A stretch of DNA of 64,000 bases from Pyrinomonadaceae bacterium (GTDB lineage: Bacteria; Acidobacteriota; Blastocatellia; Pyrinomonadales; Pyrinomonadaceae): NCBI GenBank assembly GCA_014534425.1, contig JACVRN010000011.1:1-64000 (forward strand), in the 5' to 3' direction. Numbering within the stretch: position 1 is the stretch's first letter; each line of letters begins with the position of its first letter. Under the pieces are notes generated by a model. That model searched no databases, was not told the DNA's origin, and saw only the letters and a list, made by a program, of their open reading frames with translations. This document shows, one piece after another, positions 36,813-41,951 of the stretch. The translations under genes were made by a program, and so were the position numbers.

Positions 36813-37253
36813 TTACTGCCTGCAATCTCGACAGTAGCCCAGAAGTTCCAGCCTGTAATCCTTAACAGCAAAACCCGCCTGGGGCTTGACCTGCTTCAAC
36901 CAGTCCGGGCCAGCTTTCGCCTCCAAATCCCACATTTTTCCGCAGCCCAGGCAGCGCGTGTGATAGTGATGATCCGTGCGAATGTCGTAACGCGCCGCAG
37001 CATCGCCGTAAGAAAGTTTTGATACCGCTCCACAATTGACCAGCGCCTCAAGGTTCTTGTAGACGGTGGCAAGACTAATCTTCGGCAACTTCTGCTTGAC
37101 CGCCAGATAAACTTCTTCCGCCGTCGGATGATGCTCGACCTGGCTCAAATAATCGAAGACGGCTGCTCTCTGCTGCGTCAGGTGCGCGCCGCGAGACTCC
37201 AGCTTTAACTTTAAGGTCGCCCCCTTTTGGTTCTGTTTTGAGTTCATATTCAA
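36813..37253 (-). CDS. Fur-family regulator (PerR-like)
   Basis: 146-residue winged-helix repressor. The DNA-binding part has AHLTQQRAAVFDYLS and ISLATVYKNLEALV; the metal/dimer part has DIRTDHHYHTRCLGCGKM and a terminal CRDC, which with the earlier CxxC makes the structural zinc site. The His-rich stretch fits an iron- or manganese-binding regulatory site; Fur versus PerR cannot be settled by eye. A palindromic operator precedes the gene, suggesting autoregulation, and another precedes the downstream cupin gene. MNMNSKQ at 37253 is a plausible start. Confidence 0.9.
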   Translation of the reverse strand: MNMNSKQNQKGATLKLKLESRGAHLTQQRAAVFDYLSQVEHHPTAEEVYLAVKQKLPKISLATVYKNLEALVNCGAVSKLSYGDAAARYDIRTDHHYHTRCLGCGKMWDLEAKAGPDWLKQVKPQAGFAVKDYRLELLGYCRDCRQ

Positions 37254-37308
37254 ACACCTCTGACCTCAAGACACGCACATCATAAATCACGACGTTTTAA
37301 AAGTCAAT

Positions 37309-37321
37309 AGTAATTATTACT
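37309..37321. promoter_or_regulatory. Fur/PerR-like palindromic operator
   Basis: AGTAATTATTACT is a perfect palindrome inside a longer AT-rich symmetric stretch (TTAAAAG...CTTTTAA) between the divergent regulator and dUTPase genes. The same core occurs at 36780. Confidence 0.65.
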
Positions 37322-37379
37322 TTTAAAGTTGGATTTTCTGAGAAATGCTTCGCGGGGCTATGTTATAGAAGTAAAGCTG

Positions 37380-37829
37380 ATGAGCCTGAAGGATTCTATG
37401 CCTGAGCGACTGGAGTTTATGAGATTGCATGAGGCGGCGCGTCTTCCCACGCGCGGGAGCCTGCATGCTGCCGGTCTTGACCTGTACTCGATTGAGAGTC
37501 TCACAATCCCGGCGCACGCTCGCGCGAGCGTCAGGACGGGGTTGGCCGTGAGCATCCCGCACGGGTTCTACGGAAGGGTCGCGCCCCGTTCGGGGCTGGC
37601 CGTCAAGCATGGCCTGGACGTGCTGGCCGGTGTGATTGACAGCGACTACAGGGGCGAGATTATCTGCGCCCTCATCAATCACGGAGATAAGCCTCTAGAG
37701 ATAGAGGCAGGAATGCGCGTGGCCCAACTGATAATAGAGGCAATCGCAACTCCTGAAGCCGTATGGAGCGAAGATTTGAGTGAGACCGAGAGGGGGCAGG
37801 GAGGCTTCGGCAGCACCGACGAGAAATAA
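37380..37829 (+). CDS. dut: Deoxyuridine triphosphatase
   Basis: 149-residue dUTPase, which cleaves dUTP to dUMP and pyrophosphate to keep uracil out of DNA. Trimeric-type motifs are all present: HAAGLDLYS (1), GRVAPRSGLA (2), GLDVLAGVIDSDYRGE (3), GMRVAQLIIE (4) and the C-terminal ERGQGGFGSTD arm (5). The start is placed at 37380; later ATG at 37398 is possible. Divergent from the Fur-family gene with the operator between them. Confidence 0.92.
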   Translation: MSLKDSMPERLEFMRLHEAARLPTRGSLHAAGLDLYSIESLTIPAHARASVRTGLAVSIPHGFYGRVAPRSGLAVKHGLDVLAGVIDSDYRGEIICALINHGDKPLEIEAGMRVAQLIIEAIATPEAVWSEDLSETERGQGGFGSTDEK

Positions 37830-37981
37830 ATCTGAAACGGACAACCCGAAATCCACGTATCTGAGTCAAAGGCTGTAGTGAGTTGTTTCTGCTACGGATT
37901 TATCTCACTGACCTTTGATGAGCGCCGCGCTCGAATCTTTACTGGTAGAGTTCGCGTATTGAAGCTTTATCAAAAAAAGTA

Positions 37982-38010
37982 TTGACAGATTCGGCGCAGA
38001 GGTTTATATA
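37982..38010 (+). promoter_or_regulatory. Strong sigma70-like promoter
   Basis: TTGACA (37982-37987), a spacer of exactly 17 bases, and TATATA (38005-38010). It points toward the tRNA array, predicting a transcript start near 38017. It is the best promoter match in the window. Confidence 0.75.
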
Positions 38011-38016
38011 CACAAG

Positions 38017-38393
38017 TTCGCTTTCAAACTAGAGAGCGTAAAACTGAGGCGAGAAAGATTTCAATGTTGAGGAACCGGACAAGAGAACAGGAGGCGCACG
38101 AGGCTTTGCGCGGAACGACCCCTTGGTCGGTCGTCGCCCAATTGCCCGGCGCGCCTCTGTCTGTTTATTGTCCGAGTTCGATAGCCGGATTATCTTTTGA
38201 CGGCATGCTCAAAGGTAGACACGCAGAGCAAGAATCCCAAGGGATTCTCGATAATCGTCAATTGCAGATGTAGTTTAGCGGGAGCCGAGGATTCGTTCCC
38301 GCTCCCGAAATCTTAGAGTTTCAGTTCTAGATTGAAGCGGAGCGGGCTTCCAGGCTTCCCACGAAAGGGAAGATTGGTAAGCCCGCTTTTTTG
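38017..38393 (+). ncRNA. Candidate structured RNA between promoter and terminator
   Basis: This roughly 375-base interval starts at the strong promoter and ends at a terminator hairpin with a U run. It contains several hairpins: GCGCA...TGCGC, GAATCCC-AA-GGGATTC (near 38230) and AGCGGGA...TCCCGCT (near 38277). It also has a 69-residue open frame (38064-38273, MLRNRTREQEAHEALRGT) after a weak GAGGCGAG site, which looks like no known family. A noncoding transcript is my preferred reading; a short gene remains possible. I could not match it to RNase P RNA, tmRNA or 6S RNA. Confidence 0.4.
38341..38393 (+). terminator. Rho-independent terminator
   Basis: AGCGGGCTT (38341-38349) pairs with AAGCCCGCT (38379-38387), with an inner CTTCCC/GGGAAG hairpin, followed by a T-rich run. 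Confidence 0.75.
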
Positions 38394-38408
38394 TTGTTTG
38401 ATAACTGA

Positions 38409-38425
38409 AGTACCTTGTAAGTTAA
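38409..38425. repeat. Left arm of 17-bp inverted repeat flanking the tRNA array
   Basis: AGTACCTTGTAAGTTAA here is the exact reverse complement of TTAACTTACAAGGTACT at 41332-41348, 2.9 kb away. The pair brackets the 21 tRNA genes and the HNH gene, and may mark ends of a transferred unit. Confidence 0.6.
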
Positions 38426-38438
38426 AGGTATAAAGTTC

Positions 38439-38595
38439 AAGCGTAAGAGGGCAGCACGTGTTGCCTTCTGTCAGGATGTCAGACTCTAAAGGACTTTGGC
38501 GAGACCCGAGTCGAAACATCCTTCGTGGAAGTGTGCGCCGAAGTGTGTCTAAAGCACTCGTCGGTGATGCACTACCCGTGTGCCCTCTTGCGCTT
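38439..38595 (+). ncRNA. Candidate structured RNA closed by a long stem
   Basis: Positions 38439-38458 pair with 38577-38595 over 19 base pairs with one bulged base and one G-U. Inside, AGGATGT pairs with ACATCCT, GACTC with GAGTC, and CTTCG with CGAAG, giving a branched fold of about 157 bases. It lies between the terminator and the first tRNA, in a stretch with no gene. I could not assign it to a known RNA class. Confidence 0.45.
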
Positions 38596-38663
38596 TACTA
38601 TACCAAATTTTCCCACGTGTGGCAGAGTCCGGTTGAATGCGCCTCCGCTTCTTCTGGATTTAT

Positions 38664-38738
38664 GAACCCGTAGCTCAGCCCGGATAGAGCGTCGGTCTAC
38701 GAAACCGAAAGTCGCAAGTTCAAATCTTGCCGGGTTCA
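38664..38738 (+). tRNA. tRNA-Arg(ACG)
   Basis: Acceptor GAACCCG/CGGGTTC is perfect, D-arm GCTC/GAGC, anticodon loop CTACGAA, T-arm GCAAG-TTCAAAT-CTTGC. First gene of the array. CCA is not encoded. Confidence 0.93.
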
Positions 38739-38747
38739 ATTTCACAC

Positions 38748-38825
38748 GCCGATGTAGCCCAACCAGGCAGAGGCGCTTGTCTTAGAAACAAGAGGTTGAG
38801 AGTTCGAATCTCTCCATCGGCACCA
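38748..38825 (+). tRNA. tRNA-Leu(UAG)-like with short variable loop
   Basis: Acceptor GCCGATG/CATCGGC, anticodon loop CTTAGAA, T-arm GAGAG-TTCGAAT-CTCTC, encoded ACCA end. The anticodon reads CUA (Leu), but the variable loop is only AGGTT, whereas bacterial leucine tRNAs normally carry a long extra arm. Confidence 0.85.
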
Positions 38826-38853
38826 AACTTTAAAATACTATTTCAAACCGTGC

Positions 38854-38928
38854 GCGCGTGTAGCCCAACTGGCAGAGGCGGCTGACTTAAGATCAGCACA
38901 GTGACGAGTTCAAATCTCTCCACGCGCA
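38854..38928 (+). tRNA. tRNA-Leu(UAA)-like, short variable loop, weak T-stem
   Basis: Acceptor GCGCGTG/CACGCGC and anticodon stem GCTGA/TCAGC are perfect; loop CTTAAGA gives UAA. The variable loop is about 6 bases, again unlike normal tRNA-Leu, and the T-stem has two mismatches (ACGAG/CTCTC). It may be degenerate or a tRNA mimic. Confidence 0.75.
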
Positions 38929-38938
38929 ATCCCGCAAT

Positions 38939-39012
38939 GGGGATGTAGGCTAACAGGATAAGCCGCTTGAGTTTCAATCAAGAGAATGCGAGTTCGAGTC
39001 TCGTCATCCCTG
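38939..39012 (+). tRNA. tRNA-Glu(UUC)
   Basis: Acceptor GGGGATG/CATCCCT, anticodon stem CTTGA/TCAAG with loop GTTTCAA, T-arm GCGAG-TTCGAGT-CTCGT. No encoded CCA. Confidence 0.88.
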
Positions 39013-39022
39013 CTCTTTCTGT

Positions 39023-39095
39023 GTTGGCTGTAGTTCAATGGGAGAACGGCGCGCTGTGAACGCGCAGGTGCAGAGTTCAATTCTCGCCAGCCAAC
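39023..39095 (+). tRNA. tRNA-His(GUG)
   Basis: Anticodon stem GCGCG/CGCGC with loop CTGTGAA. The extra G at 39023 pairs with C at 39095, the G-1:C73 pair that marks bacterial tRNA-His. The T-stem is weak (CAGAG/CTCGC). Confidence 0.88.
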
Positions 39096-39112
39096 CTCAA
39101 AAACTTTTACAT

Positions 39113-39188
39113 GGGGCGTTAGGCAAGTTCGGTCTAAGCCGCCACAGTCTCAATGTGGAGAGCGTGAGTTCGAATCTCACACGCCCTG
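39113..39188 (+). tRNA. tRNA-Glu(CUC)
   Basis: Acceptor GGGGCGT/ACGCCCT, anticodon stem CCACA/TGTGG with loop GTCTCAA, T-arm GTGAG-TTCGAAT-CTCAC. A second Glu isoacceptor in the array. Confidence 0.87.
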
Positions 39189-39209
39189 CTTGGTCTCGAA
39201 AAAAAATTC

Positions 39210-39287
39210 GGAACGGTAACTCAAATGGCTAAGAGTGCTGGATTGTCTATCCAGAAGTTGCGGGTTCAAGTCCCGTCCGTTCCGCCA
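39210..39287 (+). tRNA. tRNA-Asp(GUC)
   Basis: Acceptor GGAACGG/CCGTTCC, anticodon stem CTGGA/TCCAG with loop TTGTCTA, T-arm GCGGG-TTCAAGT-CCCGT, discriminator G and an encoded CCA. Confidence 0.9.
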
Positions 39288-39302
39288 ACACTTCTCTTCG
39301 CC

Positions 39303-39376
39303 GGGCCAGTAGCTAAACGGCTAAAGCACCTGTCTCTTAAACAGGGGACTCAAGGGCGCGAATCCTTGCTGGCTCA
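39303..39376 (+). tRNA. tRNA-Lys(CUU)
   Basis: Acceptor GGGCCAG/CTGGCTC, anticodon stem CCTGT/ACAGG with loop CTCTTAA. The T-loop CGCGAAT departs from TTCGAAT and the T-stem has one mismatch, so the gene may be diverging. Confidence 0.82.
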
Positions 39377-39387
39377 ATCAAACCGAG

Positions 39388-39494
39388 TCTCCCTTCCCCT
39401 CGCGGAAGGAGAGCGCCGAAGCAACCCCGGTGGTTGCCGGGAGAGGGCGTGGCTTGTGTGACTCCCACAACGCGTACGTCCGCGTTCTCTCCCG
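39388..39494 (+). other. Structured spacer inside the tRNA array
   Basis: The longest tRNA-free spacer of the array (39377-39521) holds nested hairpins: TCTCCCTTCC/GGAAGGAGA, GCAACC/GGTTGC, and a three-way junction closed by CGGGAGAG/CTCTCCCG. One branch is a 5-bp stem with a 7-base loop, like an anticodon arm (TTGTG-TGACTCC-CACAA); the other is AACGCG/CGCGTT. No cloverleaf could be completed. Confidence 0.4.
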
Positions 39495-39521
39495 TTTCGG
39501 GGGAATTTATCAAGGAGATTT

Positions 39522-39596
39522 CGGAGTGTAGCGTAGCTGGCTAATCGCGCTTGCCCTGGGAGCAAGAGGACGAGGGTTCGAATCCTTCCACTCCGA
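39522..39596 (+). tRNA. tRNA-Pro(UGG)
   Basis: Acceptor CGGAGTG/CACTCCG, anticodon stem CTTGC/GCAAG with loop CCTGGGA (C instead of U at position 33), T-arm GAGGG-TTCGAAT-CCTTC. Confidence 0.87.
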
Positions 39597-39613
39597 TTAC
39601 CATTTCGTCAAGC

Positions 39614-39686
39614 GGGCTGAAGGTGTTAAGGGGCCGCACGCCTGCCTTGCAAGCAGGAAGATGGAGTTCGAGTCTCCATCAGTCCA
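39614..39686 (+). tRNA. tRNA-Ala(UGC)
   Basis: Acceptor GGGCTGA/TCAGTCC, D-stem GTGT/GCAC, anticodon stem CCTGC/GCAGG with loop CTTGCAA, T-arm TGGAG-TTCGAGT-CTCCA. The usual G3-U70 identity pair of tRNA-Ala is present as the acceptor G-T pair. Confidence 0.88.
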
Positions 39687-39704
39687 TCAATAAATTTTTC
39701 TCGC

Positions 39705-39779
39705 GCGTCGTTAGTCCAGCCAGGTCTAAGACACTGCGTTGCCATCGCGGAAACGCCGGTTCGAATCCGGCACGACGCA
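39705..39779 (+). tRNA. tRNA-Gly(GCC)
   Basis: Acceptor GCGTCGT/ACGACGC, anticodon stem CTGCG/CGCGG with loop TTGCCAT, T-arm GCCGG-TTCGAAT-CCGGC. Confidence 0.9.
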
Positions 39780-39781
39780 TA

Positions 39782-39831
39782 GAGCAGTTTTCAGCAAGAA
39801 GAAGCGAGTTGCTTTTTACTGAAAACTGTTC
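39782..39831 (+). repeat. AGCAGTTTTCAG hairpin between tRNA genes
   Basis: GAGCAGTTTTCAG (39782-39794) pairs with CTGAAAACTGTTC (39819-39831) with one G-U. A related element with the same AGCAGTTTTCAG and GAAAACTG words lies at 44782-44839 before the ThiF-like gene. Confidence 0.7.
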
Positions 39832-39835
39832 TCAC

Positions 39836-39910
39836 GGTCGAGTAACTCAGCCCGGCCAGAGTGCCTGTCTTACAAACAGGAAGTCGAAGGTTCGAATCCT
39901 TCCTCGACCA
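39836..39910 (+). tRNA. tRNA-Val(UAC)
   Basis: Acceptor GGTCGAG/CTCGACC, anticodon stem CCTGT/ACAGG with loop CTTACAA, T-arm GAAGG-TTCGAAT-CCTTC. Confidence 0.92.
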
Positions 39911-39924
39911 TCCGTCAAAAATTT

Positions 39925-40000
39925 TGTGGCGTAGCTTAATCGGTAGAGCGCCTGATTGTTAATCAGGTCTATCTCGGTTCGAGTCCGAGCGCCACAGCCA
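39925..40000 (+). tRNA. tRNA-Asn(GUU)
   Basis: Acceptor TGTGGCG/CGCCACA, anticodon stem CCTGA/TCAGG with loop TTGTTAA, T-arm CTCGG-TTCGAGT-CCGAG, discriminator G and an encoded CCA. Confidence 0.92.
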
Positions 40001-40015
40001 ACACTTCAAGCAAAG

Positions 40016-40088
40016 GGCTGGATAGCTCAGATAGTAGAGCACGCGTCTCATAAACGCGCGGTCGCCGGTGCGAGTCCGGCTCCAGCCA
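40016..40088 (+). tRNA. tRNA-Met(CAU)
   Basis: Acceptor GGCTGGA/TCCAGCC, anticodon stem CGCGT/ACGCG with loop CTCATAA, T-arm GCCGG-TGCGAGT-CCGGC. Elongator Met is the default reading; a lysidine-modified Ile(CAU) cannot be excluded. Confidence 0.87.
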
Positions 40089-40106
40089 TCAAAACTCTTG
40101 CAGAGG

Positions 40107-40179
40107 GGACGGGTAGCTGAGACAGTTCAAGCGTCGGCCTGAAAAGCCGAAGAGGGTGGTGCGAGTCCACCACCGTCCA
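40107..40179 (+). tRNA. tRNA-Phe(GAA)
   Basis: Acceptor GGACGG/CCGTCC with a mismatch at the seventh pair, anticodon stem TCGGC/GCCGA with loop CTGAAAA, T-arm GGTGG-TGCGAGT-CCACC. Confidence 0.87.
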
Positions 40180-40194
40180 TCAAATTCTAGCGGG

Positions 40195-40269
40195 TGCGAG
40201 ATCAGCTAATCGGCAAGCTGGCAGACTCTGAATCTGTTCATGTGGGTTCGACTCCTACTCTCGCAGCCA
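40195..40269 (+). tRNA. tRNA-Gln(CUG)
   Basis: Acceptor TGCGAGA/TCTCGCA, anticodon stem GCAGA/TCTGT with loop CTCTGAA, T-arm GTGGG-TTCGACT-CCTAC, discriminator G and an encoded CCA. Confidence 0.88.
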
Positions 40270-40277
40270 AACCTTCG

Positions 40278-40367
40278 CGGGGCATAGCTCAATTGGCAGA
40301 GCGGCTGTTTTATAAACAGTGAGCGCCGGATTAGCGCGTGATGCAGGTTCGAGTCCTGCTGCCCCGA
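40278..40367 (+). tRNA. tRNA-Ile(UAU)-like with long variable arm
   Basis: Acceptor CGGGGCA/TGCCCCG and T-arm GCAGG-TTCGAGT-CCTGC are perfect. The anticodon stem GCTGT/ACAGT holds loop TTTATAA, giving UAU. A 22-base variable region contains a GCGC...GCGC hairpin, as in class II tRNAs, which is not expected for isoleucine. The array otherwise lacks Tyr, Ser and normal Leu tRNAs. Confidence 0.8.
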
Positions 40368-40390
40368 TGATGTTTTTAAGTTCCTGATGC

Positions 40391-40469
40391 GGTGGCGTAG
40401 CTCAGTTGGCATGAGAGCAGGCGATCGATAATCGCCCGGTCGCAAGTTCGATTCTTGCCGCCACCACCA
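40391..40469 (+). tRNA. tRNA-Ile(GAU)
   Basis: Acceptor GGTGGCG/CGCCACC, anticodon stem GGCGA/TCGCC with loop TCGATAA, T-arm GCAAG-TTCGATT-CTTGC and an encoded ACCA end. Confidence 0.88.
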
Positions 40470-40477
40470 AAACTTCC

Positions 40478-40556
40478 TGCGGTGTAGCTCAACGGCCTCC
40501 AGAGCGTCCGTCTTGTAAACGGGAAGATGTGGGTTCAACTCCCATCGCCGCAGCCA
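40478..40556 (+). tRNA. tRNA-Thr(UGU)
   Basis: Acceptor TGCGGTG/CGCCGCA, anticodon stem TCCGT/ACGGG with loop CTTGTAA, T-arm GTGGG-TTCAACT-CCCAT, discriminator G and an encoded CCA. Confidence 0.88.
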
Positions 40557-40572
40557 GAAGTTTTACACGCGC

Positions 40573-40649
40573 GGGCCTGTAGCTCAGATGGATAAGAGAG
40601 CAGCCGTCTTCTAAACGGCAGGTCAGAGGTTCAAGTCCTCTCAGGCTCA
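40573..40649 (+). tRNA. tRNA-Arg(UCU)
   Basis: Acceptor GGGCCTG/CAGGCTC, anticodon stem GCCGT/ACGGC with loop CTTCTAA, T-arm AGAGG-TTCAAGT-CCTCT. Confidence 0.92.
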
Positions 40650-40663
40650 TTCAAAATTTTTCG

Positions 40664-40735
40664 GCACGCGAAGCCGAGCGGTGAGGCACCGGATTGCAAA
40701 CCCGGCAGTTGCGAGTTCGAATCTCGTCGCGTGCT
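40664..40735 (+). tRNA. tRNA-Cys(GCA)
   Basis: Acceptor GCACGCG/CGCGTGC, anticodon loop TTGCAAA in a CCGGA/CCCGG stem with one mismatch next to the loop, T-arm GCGAG-TTCGAAT-CTCGT, discriminator T (U73, normal for Cys). Last regular gene of the array. Confidence 0.9.
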
Positions 40736-40759
40736 TCAAAGATTTTCAAATTCAGAAAG

Positions 40760-40773
40760 AAAGGAGGTGATCC
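40760..40773 (+). promoter_or_regulatory. Complete anti-16S Shine-Dalgarno sequence
   Basis: AAAGGAGGTGATCC complements the whole 3' end of bacterial 16S rRNA and lies 4 bases before the ATG at 40778. It fixes the start of the HNH gene and predicts very strong ribosome binding. Confidence 0.85.
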
Positions 40774-40777
40774 AAAA

Positions 40778-41326
40778 ATGGTTCTCTCGCGCAGAGTGTT
40801 GCTCCTGAACGCTTCTTATGAAGCCCTGGGCACGGTTGACGTGCCGCGCGCAGTGCGGCTGGTGTGGAAGCGCGCGGCTGAAGTTGTGGTGCGGGACGGC
40901 GAGCGCGTTCTTCGCTCGCAGCATTTCACGTTCGAAGTGCCGAGCGTCGTTCGCCTCATCGAATACGTGGACGTTCGCAAGCGTCGTAATAACTCAGGCA
41001 AGCAACGCCTGCGTATTTTGATGAGAGACAAGATGCGCTGCCAATACTGCGGCGCACGCGGCAGCGCGTTTGAGTTGACGCTGGATCACATCATCCCGCG
41101 TTCGCGCGGCGGTAGCTCATATCCTGAGAACCTCTGCGCGGCATGTATCACATGCAACCAACGCAAGGGCGACCGCACGCCCGAAGAGGCGCGCATGCCG
41201 CTTCTTGCCAGCCCAAGCGCCCTGCGCTACGGGCTTGACCGCGCGGTGCTGAATCACTACGCGCTCTCGCGTCCCGAATGGCGACCGTTCCTCTTCCTGG
41301 ACGAAGAGGCGCGCACTGTAGCTTGA
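40778..41326 (+). CDS. HNH endonuclease
   Basis: 182-residue protein. The C-terminal half is a zinc-ribbon HNH nuclease: CQYCG near residue 89, LTLDHIIPRSRGG with the catalytic His, then CAACITCNQRKGDRTPEEA. The N-terminal half (RRVLLLNASYEALGTVDVPR) is the conserved partner seen in a large family of bacterial chromosomal HNH proteins with no fixed biological role. The start is set by the anti-16S ribosome site; an in-frame ATG at 40694 would lie inside tRNA-Cys. Its place between tRNA-Cys and the ubiquitin-like gene suggests it may cut nucleic acid in this locus, or help it move; both are inference. Confidence 0.92.
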   Translation: MVLSRRVLLLNASYEALGTVDVPRAVRLVWKRAAEVVVRDGERVLRSQHFTFEVPSVVRLIEYVDVRKRRNNSGKQRLRILMRDKMRCQYCGARGSAFELTLDHIIPRSRGGSSYPENLCAACITCNQRKGDRTPEEARMPLLASPSALRYGLDRAVLNHYALSRPEWRPFLFLDEEARTVA

Positions 41327-41331
41327 GCAAA

Positions 41332-41348
41332 TTAACTTACAAGGTACT
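41332..41348. repeat. Right arm of 17-bp inverted repeat flanking the tRNA array
   Basis: TTAACTTACAAGGTACT is the exact complement of 38409-38425. It lies directly after the HNH gene. Confidence 0.6.
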
Positions 41349-41350
41349 GA

Positions 41351-41581
<231 letters not shown>

Positions 41582-41596
41582 TCTTTGAAAATTTGT

Positions 41597-41760
41597 TTCG
41601 TCCCCGCGCCCTGACAGATGGAAGCTTACACACCATTCCCTATTAAGGAGGCGGTCGTAGGTTCGAATCCTACCGGGAGCAATCGCAGTTTTTCTGCTCC
41701 CGTAGCTCAGTGGATAGAGCACCCGAGTGAAGACGCTTTTTCGACTTGCGCGGGGGCGAA
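41597..41760 (+). ncRNA. Y RNA (YrlA-like), permuted tRNA-like module
   Basis: The ends form a 13-bp stem: 41597-41609 (TTCGTCCCCGCGC) with 41748-41760 (GCGCGGGGGCGAA, one G-U). An internal loop CCTGAC.../...GACTT follows, then GGAAGC/GCTTTT. Inside is a tRNA read in permuted order: T-arm GTAGG-TTCGAAT-CCTAC, acceptor CGGGAGC, a 15-base closing loop, acceptor GCTCCCG, TA, D-arm GCTC-AGTGGATA-GAGC. This is the known design of bacterial YrlA RNAs, in which a Ro-binding stem carries a tRNA mimic whose acceptor stem is sealed by a loop. A Ro60-family gene lies about 650 bases downstream. Confidence 0.8.
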
Positions 41761-41800
41761 TCAAAACTTTCTGATTTTGAAAATTGAAGAATAAGCTACA

Positions 41801-41931
41801 AGCGCCCCGCGCCCTGACCTGTAGAGCTTACATACTAGCTCAGTTGGTTGAGCGCTAGCCTGGAGAGCTAGAGGTCGCGGGTTCGACTCCCGCGTATGCA
41901 CGAACGGCTCGTCAGACTTGCGCGGGGCGCT
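41801..41931 (+). ncRNA. Y RNA-like element with colinear tRNA(GGA) module
   Basis: The outer stem is 12 perfect pairs: 41801-41812 (AGCGCCCCGCGC) with 41920-41931. The inner-loop words CCTGAC and AGACTTGCGC match those of the previous element. Between them is a tRNA in normal order: acceptor TACATAC/GTATGCA (one mismatch), D-arm GCTC-AGTTGGTT-GAGC, anticodon stem CTAGC/GCTAG with loop CTGGAGA (GGA, Ser), variable AGGTC, T-arm GCGGG-TTCGACT-CCCGC. A normal tRNA-Ser would have a long variable arm and free ends. I read it as a second Y RNA whose tRNA mimic is unpermuted; an independent tRNA gene is the alternative. Confidence 0.7.
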
Positions 41932-41951
41932 CAAATGATTCGAGAGCAGCG

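Noticed and set aside
39038-39934. Short open frames across tRNA genes
   Set aside because: They run through several tRNA genes, lack ribosome sites and encode no recognisable protein.
40206-40538. 110-residue minus-strand frame in the array
   Set aside because: It is antisense to four tRNA genes; its repeated QDSNLHH/QESNLRP text is translated T-arm sequence.
38664-40735. Evenly spaced similar units resembling a CRISPR array
   Set aside because: The recurring words are T-arms and D-arms (GTTCGAAT, TAGCTCAG) of folded tRNA genes with distinct anticodons; there are no identical repeats or cas genes.
40694-40777. Upstream ATG for the HNH protein
   Set aside because: It lies inside tRNA-Cys; the anti-16S site fixes the start at 40778.
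41597-41760. Circularly permuted functional tRNA gene or tmRNA
   Set aside because: No usable anticodon arm is left between the halves and there is no tag-coding frame; the long outer stem and the neighbouring Ro60 gene fit a Y RNA better.
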